The notes below the pieces were generated by a model that saw only the letters and a list, made by a program, of their open reading frames with translations, made no database searches and was not told where the DNA came from. This document shows, one piece after another, positions 57,171-64,000 of a stretch of 64,000 nucleotides of DNA. This DNA comes from Jaltomata sinuosa. Taxonomy: Eukaryota > Streptophyta > Magnoliopsida > Solanales > Solanaceae. Made by a program: the position numbers and the translations under genes. The number at the start of each line of letters is the position of its first letter. Position 1 is the stretch's first letter. The DNA lies in contig QJPP01000857.1 of the NCBI GenBank assembly GCA_003996215.1, positions 186,001-250,000 on the forward strand, in the 5' to 3' direction.

Positions 57171-57312
57171 TAGGCGTGGTACCCGATCCAACCATTAGTA
57201 TTTCATATCAGGCGTGTTACCCAAACCAATCATTTGTTATACCTATACCTGGCGTGGTACCCGTGCCAACCATTTGTTATACCCATACCAGGCGTGGTAC
57301 CCGAGCCAACCG
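57171..57312 (-). repeat. Four GGTACC palindromic units
   Basis: GTACTAGGCGTGGTACC, a decayed unit (ATCAGGCGTGTTACC), ATACCTGGCGTGGTACC and ATACCAGGCGTGGTACC, each followed by CGAGCCAACC-like sequence, about 40 bases apart. Confidence 0.85.
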
Positions 57313-58686
57313 AATGTTGATAATTCACAGTCAAATAATGAACAACACTTGTAAACCAACAAGCAACAGACCGTTCACTTTACAAACGGTAAAACAGGAC
57401 CCTTAGACATTCTACACAATTCCTCTAAGCCATGCAATTCATACAAACACTTAGATAAGAGTACAAAATATACAACATTCACAGGAATCGTAAGCCATCA
57501 CCTACCCCATTTTGGGTACACTATGAACCGTCAAATCCCGTTCATAGACTAACCCCGGTTCTCCCCTTTAAATATGCAGTTAATTATATTTATTCCTAAC
57601 CCTTTTCCTAGGACCAAATACAACCTAGTAAAACCCTTCCTAGCCTTAGAAAAAACCAAACAATTATCCTAATTATAACAATTAGTCTGGAACATCCATT
57701 CCTTACATATTTGTTAATTACTAACCCTTTTTTGGTTCCCCGAACCTTTCAATATTCTAGTTTCCACATTTTATTAGCAAAATTATACAATTTAAGCAAT
57801 GCCTAGAATATCACAACACCCTATTCCCATTCTAATATTTTCAAAGTAATCCAACAATTCAACAACTTCCGCCAGACTCCGTCCCTGAAGGCCTAACCAT
57901 GGATTATCCCTTTCATTCTATACAATAATACGAAAATGAAAGCGATCAATCTACTCTTGGAAGAAATCTAGCCTACCTGGACGCCACGTGGCTGCAACCG
58001 TGCATTTCTTGCTCCGTGGATGCATTTTTGGCGGTTTTGCAGGCTTGAATTCATGGTTTCGTATCCTTTTTACCGGAATTCCTCCTCCCAATGGCTCCCA
58101 AGCGTTGGAGCAGCTTAGGATGGTTTTTGGAATAGCTCTCGTCTATTTTTGGGACTGAATGAGAGAGAATGAAATTAAAAACCCATTTACTGGATTTTCT
58201 GGTGCCGTCACTCCGCTATAGCGGTCCTTGCTCTGCTATAGTGGTACCACCGTAGCGGAGTCAACCGCTCTGGTGGAGGTTGACCGTCTTGACTTCTGAT
58301 TTAGCGGAGGTTACCTTGGCAGAGTGATAGCGCTCGTCACGGATAGAATATCGATAAATCTCCAAAATTGGTCCATTTTACAACACACTTATTTTTCCAA
58401 CATTTCGGAACAACCCCTTCACGTCAACCTCGATTTCAGGAGCTTTACTTACCCAAATTCGATTCTGAAAAGTCCCCATTACTTCTTTATGTCTTAGGTA
58501 CAAGGAAAACTAGCTCGAATCAAGACATCTAACCCAATCCTTACCCGGATTTCCTTAGACCTTACCTCACTCCAAAATCGGTCGAGACTATCCTAGCCCA
58601 GAATTTTCAACTCCCAAACCTGAAAGTTTTCCAACCCAAAAGTTGGCACAAATGGTTTACCCATAACAACAAACTTGGTCGTTACA

Positions 58687-61087
58687 ATAGATACCAATTA
58701 ACCCATTGTTCATCCCTGAATGATCTCTACGACGGAGGGAAAGAACAAGCCTGTCCCTCAAACTTAATGCTCTACCATGACAGCGTAAATATAACCTTAC
58801 GCAAACCACCAAAAACATCCCAATCCCTTGGTATACCCAACTTAGCCAACATTTAACTCACTTCCTCTCCATCAAGAAATTCCTTCTTTCGAGCTGCACA
58901 AGGCAACTCGATTACCCCTCCCCAAGTGCTCAAGAAATCCGGGGCCTCATCGAAACACCGGAGCTAAAGAAACTCAACGAATGACCCAAAAAAAATTCAA
59001 TGACAAGAGAACCAGATTCCACCATGGCGAACCCTTTTCCACTATACCCGGAGTTCTACTAACCAGAACTCCATTCTGAAAGCTTCCTATGGGGTACTAT
59101 GCCCCTTACATATCATAGTAACACCTTACTCCTATCAACACCAGGCCCCGAGACACCACATATCTCTAAATCACACAACAACAAAAGTCCATTGGAACTC
59201 ATCCTGGCATGAGGTTTTCGTCAACTCTCTTCTTAGGGGAAATTTTATCCGGGCACTTACACCCTAACCAATGCTATGGCGATCACACCCACCACTCAAA
59301 GAATAATGATACCAGTATTATCATTCCCGACATAAGGAATAACCATGTTAAAGGATTCATTTAATAACCTCACTCCCCCGACCGACCCTACCACTAAGGG
59401 TTATCCCTAATAAAACAAGTCAATAATCTCCCTTACAATATAAGCCTATAAGAAGTGTCCCACACTACTCAGTCAATCACGGGTCATTTGTCAAATTCTA
59501 CACGAGTGACTATTCCCACGATGGTCAATCATAATTATACTAATATCCCGGGCTACCATTTCTACTTTTTTCTCCTATTGCACATAGATGCTAAATTTCC
59601 GACAAATTCCTTTATATACATACTATATAAGCTATCTGGACGATTTCATTGTTTCACATAGCAACTCATAATATAACCATTGTCTTTAGATGCCCCGGGA
59701 ATGAAATGAAAAACAAAGGAAAGCAGGGCAGGCACTCTGCCCCGCGCCCTTCCGCTGTAGTGGTAAAAAAAATCAAAAGTTCCGCTATGGCGGTTTCAAC
59801 GGTAACAACCCAAAAATTCAAAATTTCCAGCAAGTGTATCCTTCCACCTTCCCGATTATCATGGTCTAATCTCGTCAATCCCTCCACGGTCTTAAACCAC
59901 CCTTAAGACCATTCCTGGCATCTAACGCATCACAATTTAGCATAAAATATTATCAATTACAAAGAATTAATACCAGACAATTGTTCCCAACAATATCTTC
60001 CCGCCATTACACACTAATGACTCCTTTGTTCCCATGGTTCCCAACCAAGTCCCGGCTGTCCTGAAACCGAAGCTTCCCTCCAGTCACAGTTCCCAATCCC
60101 TTATCATTTTAACCAATGATAAGCCCTTTTTCAAAAATATGGTACCACTTTTAAATCAAGACTTTTAACAGCTTATCACAGCCTAAGGTACACAGAACTT
60201 TCAACGTAATGACCCTCTGCAGATTCAACATGCACAGCAGACAACAATTTACACATATTTCAAGCAAGTCACACGAATTGTACAACACAACATTTCAACT
60301 TCAAGTCACAACCAAATCAAGTCACATAATTTACTCTTTATTCGTCCCATGGATGACCATTAGTCGATCGTCCATGTCTTACCATAACTCCCGCTATTAA
60401 GTATTAATAGCCCTTGTCCCTGGTACTTATTCACATACCAACCACTTGAAACCTGAGTTCCCACAAGTATATATATCATTTTCCCTTATCATTTTTATCA
60501 ATGATAAGACCCTGCCCCGCATTTAGCATACTGTTTTCCAAATGAATTACAAACAAGAACTCCTTCAATCACTAACACATAACCAAGTTAAGACTCCTTG
60601 CTAACCACAAATTTCAAAGTAACTCAAGCAATTACACACCACACAATCGCGGTCATTCACATAATGCAATACATACAATCAAGAGTCTCAAGCTCCAACA
60701 CTCAATCAAATTATTTTCATTATTTTTCATTCGCTTCATTGATGACCGTTAGCCGATTCATCCATCCTTTACATAGCCTCCCAGGTCAGTTACCAATTGG
60801 AATCTTCCCGGTTCCAATTTCCCTTGCTTGTTTGTCATACCCGGAGTCCAATGACATCCTTTACCTTATTGAGATACCAATTGGAATGGAGATATACCAA
60901 ATGGACTCAACCCATACAAGCATGTAATGAAACTGCACGAAAAGGAATGAAAGAAGAGAAGTATTTCCTAGAATGCTTTATAGCTTCCCTAGGATTAGAT
61001 GTGCACATCAACACACCAATCCGCGGGACTCTATTCGACATTTTGATCTTGTACTGGGAGACCGGTAACCTGGTCTCTAATACCATT
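58687..61087 (-). other. Interior of the large LARD
   Basis: 2.4 kb without a gene. Both strands are full of stops and no retroelement protein motif is visible. The end next to the 3' LTR carries GATCATTCAGGGATGAACAA in element sense, shared with 17030-17050. A CTATAGCGG-like motif lies at 59751-59795. Confidence 0.65.
61072..61085 (-). other. Primer binding site, tRNA-iMet
   Basis: Minus strand TGGTATTAGAGACC, two bases inside the 5' LTR. It matches TGGTATCAGAGC except for one C-to-T and the last base. Confidence 0.85.
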
Positions 61088-62148
61088 TATCACGACCCAA
61101 CTACCAGGCTGTGTGGGCACCTACTCTAATCCACCTAGATAAGAGAACCCTTACTACTCGAACTAACAGGTAAAGCGGAAAAATAAATAAATCATGAAAT
61201 AAAACCCCTTTTTATACATGGAACTTCCTTTACAAAATTTCAAGAAATAATGACTTACAAAACTTGCGGAAAATCATTTACAATATGAGACAGCCCTCCG
61301 TAGAACCTAGTCTAATCTGGTATAAGAACTTCTACAAGATGAGCTTATAATATAAGATGGACACAACTCCTACCATAGAAGAAAGTACGAGCTGCTAGAA
61401 GATCACCGCAATCCTAAACCTGTGAAACATCACTAACCCTGCAACCAGACTATACCCAAAAAGGTATAGCAAGAGTAGAATCATTACAAACACACGTACT
61501 GGTAGACATCATCGGCTGAACCGAATTCACTCCTACCATCATATAAAAATCAAGATAAAATGCACAGGGTAAATAGTTCACCCTTTTCAATATCACTTTT
61601 ATCAATCCCCCTTTTCGGAACCAACCATCCTAACCTTTAGACTTATCAAGTCACCTTGTCACCTAGACTTCCCAAGTCATCTCCTTGACTAGATATTCAG
61701 ACTTAACCCGACTAACTGCCCAACCAAACCACTTATACTCGTAGTATTACTTACCAATGTTCGGACCATTCACAGACCCCAAGGACAACCTTCCACCCTG
61801 GTTATAACAACCAACAACTACAACCCCAGACTTCCAGTCTTACTCCCAATTTACAAATCACATGGAATTCACCTAGCAACCATTGACACATTCAATGACA
61901 ACAACAGTGTTATATCTAAATCCCTTTCTAATCTCAAAACTCGGACCCTCCAAGGATCCTCTAACCACACCTAAGTGTTCAACAGGCTACCCGGTCTACG
62001 CCAAGACCCACCCTTAGCTTATTAACCACAAATAATTCCTGACCACCATTAGTACACTTAATGACAACGATTGTGAACTTATAACCTCTTTTACATAGTC
62101 CGTACCCACCCGGATCTCCCTAACAGATCTAGGTGTTAACATGGAAAA

Positions 62149-62580
62149 CCCGGTCTACACCAAGACCCAACTCACAATATAATATAACAACCCGGCCTAC
62201 ACCAAGACCAAACTCACAATATAATATAACAACTCGGCCTACACCAAGACCGAACTCACAATATAATATAACAACCCGGCCTACACCAAGACCCAACTCA
62301 CAATATAATATAACAACCCGGCCTACACCAAGACAAAACTCATAATATAATATAACAACCCAGCCTACACCAAGACCAAACTCACAATATAATATAACAA
62401 CCCGGCCTACACCAAGACAAAATAATGATCAACATAATAACCCAATCTACATCAAGACCAACTAATAACTAACATAATAACCTGACCTACACCGAGACTA
62501 ACCGACAACATAATATAACAACCCTGCCTACACCAAAACAAAACTCACAATATCATATAATAACCCGGCCTCTCACGGAC
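62149..62580 (-). repeat. 42-bp minisatellite, about 11 units
   Basis: Unit starts at 62149, 62191, 62233, 62275, 62317, 62359 and 62401 are exactly 42 bases apart, followed by less regular units at 62441, 62481, 62523 and 62574. Same unit and nearly the same count as the array at 56628-57050. Confidence 0.95.
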
Positions 62581-62687
62581 TATAAGCAATTATCACATTT
62601 CAATAAAATAGCCCGGTCCACTCACGAAACCAATAATAGTTAATGCAATACAACAATATCCATGCAATGATGCAGTAAAATAAACCT

Positions 62688-62835
62688 GTACCGGGTGTGG
62701 TACCCGAGCCAACTGCTAGTATTTAGTACCAGGCGTGGTACCCGAGCAAACCATTTGTTATACCTGTACCAGGCGTGGTACCCATGCCAACCATTTGTTA
62801 TACCCATTCCAGGCATGGTACCCGAGCCAACCAAA
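62688..62835 (-). repeat. Four GGTACC palindromic units
   Basis: GTACCGGGTGTGGTACC, GTACCAGGCGTGGTACC, GTACCAGGCGTGGTACC and TTCCAGGCATGGTACC, each followed by C(G/A)xGCCAAC-like sequence. Confidence 0.88.
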
Positions 62836-63756
62836 TGTCAATAATCCACAGTCAAATAATGAACAACACTTGTAAACCAACAAGCAACACACTGTTCACT
62901 TCACAAATTGTAAAACAGGACCCTTAGACATTCTACACAATTCCTCTAAGACATGCAATTCATACAAACACTTAGATAAGAGTAAAAAATATACAACATT
63001 CACAGGAATCATAAGCCATCACCTACCCCATTCTGAGTACACTATGAACCGTCAAATCCCGTCCAAAGACTAACCCCGGTTTGCCACTTTAAACATGCAG
63101 TTAATTGCATTTATTCCTGACCCTCTTCCTAAGACCAAATACAACCTGGGAAAACCCTTCCCAGCCTTAGAACACAACCAAACAATTATCTTAATTATTC
63201 CAATTAGTCTGAAACTTCTGTTCCTTACACATTTGTTAATTACTAACCCTTTTCTGATTCCCCGAACCTTCCGATATTCTAGTTTCCGTATTTTTATTAG
63301 CAAAATCACATAATTTAAGCAATGCCTAGAATATCACAACACCCTATTCCCATTCTACCATTTTCAAAGTAATCCAACAATTCAACAACTTTCTCCAGAC
63401 TCTGTGCCCAAAGGCCTAACCGTGGATTCTCCCTTTCATTCAATACAATAATACAAAAATAAAAATGGTCAATCTACTCTTGGAAGAAACCTAGCCTACC
63501 TTGATGCCAAGCAGCTGCAACCATGCATTTCTGGCTCCGCGGATGCGTTCCTGGCGGTTCTGCAGGCCCGAATCCGTGGTTTCGCATCCTTTTTACTGGA
63601 ATTCCTCCTCTCCATGGCTCCCAAGCCTTGGATCAGCCTAGGAGTGTTTTTGGAATAGCTCTCATCTATTTTGGGGCTGAATGAGAGAGAATGAAATTAA
63701 AAACCCATTTTTTGGGTTTTCTGGTCCTGTCGCTCCGCTATAGTGGTCCCTGCTTC

Positions 63757-63808
63757 GCTATAGCGGTATCGCTATAGCGGTATCGCTATAGCGGTATCGC
63801 TATAGCGG
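63757..63808 (-). repeat. 14-bp repeat of the CTATAGCGG motif, four copies
   Basis: GCTATAGCGGTATC starts at 63757, 63771, 63785 and 63799 (the last shortened). The matching place in the other LTR (58213-58265) has no such run, so the expansion is private to this LTR. Confidence 0.95.
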
Positions 63809-64000
63809 AGTCAACTGCTATGGTGAAGGTTGACCATCTTGACTTTCGATATAGCAGAGGTTGCTGTGGTGGAGTGGTAGCACTCGTCACGGACAGAATA
63901 TCGAGAAATCTTCAAAATTTGTCCATTTTATAACACACTTATTTTCCCGACGTTATGAAACAACCCCTTCATGTCAATCTCAATTCCGAAAGCTCTACTT

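Larger units (their letters stand above)
55570..58686 (-). repeat. 3' LTR of the large LARD (3117 bp)
   Basis: Plus-strand ends are TGCCACGACCCAAC and TTGGTCGTTACA. It holds a reversed GACTTGGGAAGTC module (56128-56165), a 42-bp array (56628-57050), four GGTACC palindromic units (57171-57310) and CTATAGCGG motifs (58213-58265). Confidence 0.9.
55570..64000 (-). mobile_element. Large non-coding LTR element (LARD), runs off the window
   Basis: LTRs are 55570-58686 (3' in element sense) and 61088 to beyond 64000 (5'). The ~2.4-kb interior lies between them. A tRNA-iMet PBS is present. No gag, pol or other domain is found in the interior on either strand. By comparison with the left LTR about 200 bases of the right LTR lie past the end. 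Left flank is TTTTT; the right TSD copy is outside the window. Arms and motif order match the truncated copy at 16881-19448. Confidence 0.85.
61088..64000 (-). repeat. 5' LTR of the large LARD, cut by the window end
   Basis: Collinear with 55570-58686. The end facing the interior reads TATCACGACCC on the plus strand, so the terminal CA of the LTR has mutated to TA in element sense. Confidence 0.9.

Noticed and set aside
57171..57312. Regularly spaced ~17-bp palindromic repeats, CRISPR-like at first glance
   Set aside because: This is plant DNA. The spacers are near-identical to each other, spacing is irregular, and the units recur inside LTRs, so they are LTR modules.
59649..59906. Frames on both strands in the LARD interior
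   Set aside because: Short, mutually overlapping and without motif; the interior shows no codon bias.

Overview
The window looks like repeat-dense intergenic DNA from a large plant genome. The element types and their terminal motifs (LTRs running from TGTAAYRACC to GGTCGTGACA, Tekay chromoviruses, Ogre/Tat polymerase, L1-type LINEs with a C-terminal RNase H) suggest a dicot, most likely a member of the Solanaceae; that placement is inference. I found no host protein gene, tRNA, rRNA or CRISPR array. Almost every interpretable base belongs to a retrotransposon, usually broken and often nested inside another.

Layout. 1-4880 (+): the 3' part of an old element with a decayed 'putative plant transposon protein'-like ORF and a 3' LTR. 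4881-6076 (-): an LTR fragment. 6077-15351 (+): a structurally complete Tekay-type Gypsy element with two LTRs, initiator-Met PBS, gag-pol, chromodomain and a perfect TATTA target-site duplication (TSD), coding-dead. 15357-17062: LTR scraps. 17063-19448 (+): a 2.4-kb LTR. 19449-23052 (+): the 3' half of a second element of the first type. 23015-23360: a 72-bp tandem repeat.

23361-41347 (+): a ~2.5-kb LTR, probably solo, that sits inside the 72-bp repeat array and is itself split twice. The first insertion (23987-29479, -) is a 5.5-kb non-autonomous LTR element with a tRNA-Asp PBS and a GCTAT TSD. The second (30611-40599, +) is a ~10-kb chromovirus relic that holds a further LTR. 41348-45895 plus 55384-55569 (-): one Ogre/Tat Gypsy element with RT, two RNase H domains, a truncated integrase and three tandem-repeat families in its 3' untranslated part. 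It is split by an LTR (45896-55383, -), which is in turn split by a 7.2-kb L1-type LINE (46040-53282, +) with a 13-bp TSD. 55570-64000 (-): a large non-coding element with ~3.1-kb LTRs that runs off the window.

These parts do not work together as a host system. They record successive insertions: Ogre body, then solo LTRs, then LARD, chromovirus and LINE. The least ordinary content is in the non-coding parts. LTRs of one superfamily carry different minisatellite modules, short palindromic motifs recur across copies, and a satellite-like 72-bp repeat derives from an Ogre 3' region. All coding regions seen are broken by stops or frameshifts. LTR divergence, judged by eye at roughly 8-10% in the pairs I compared, indicates old insertions.
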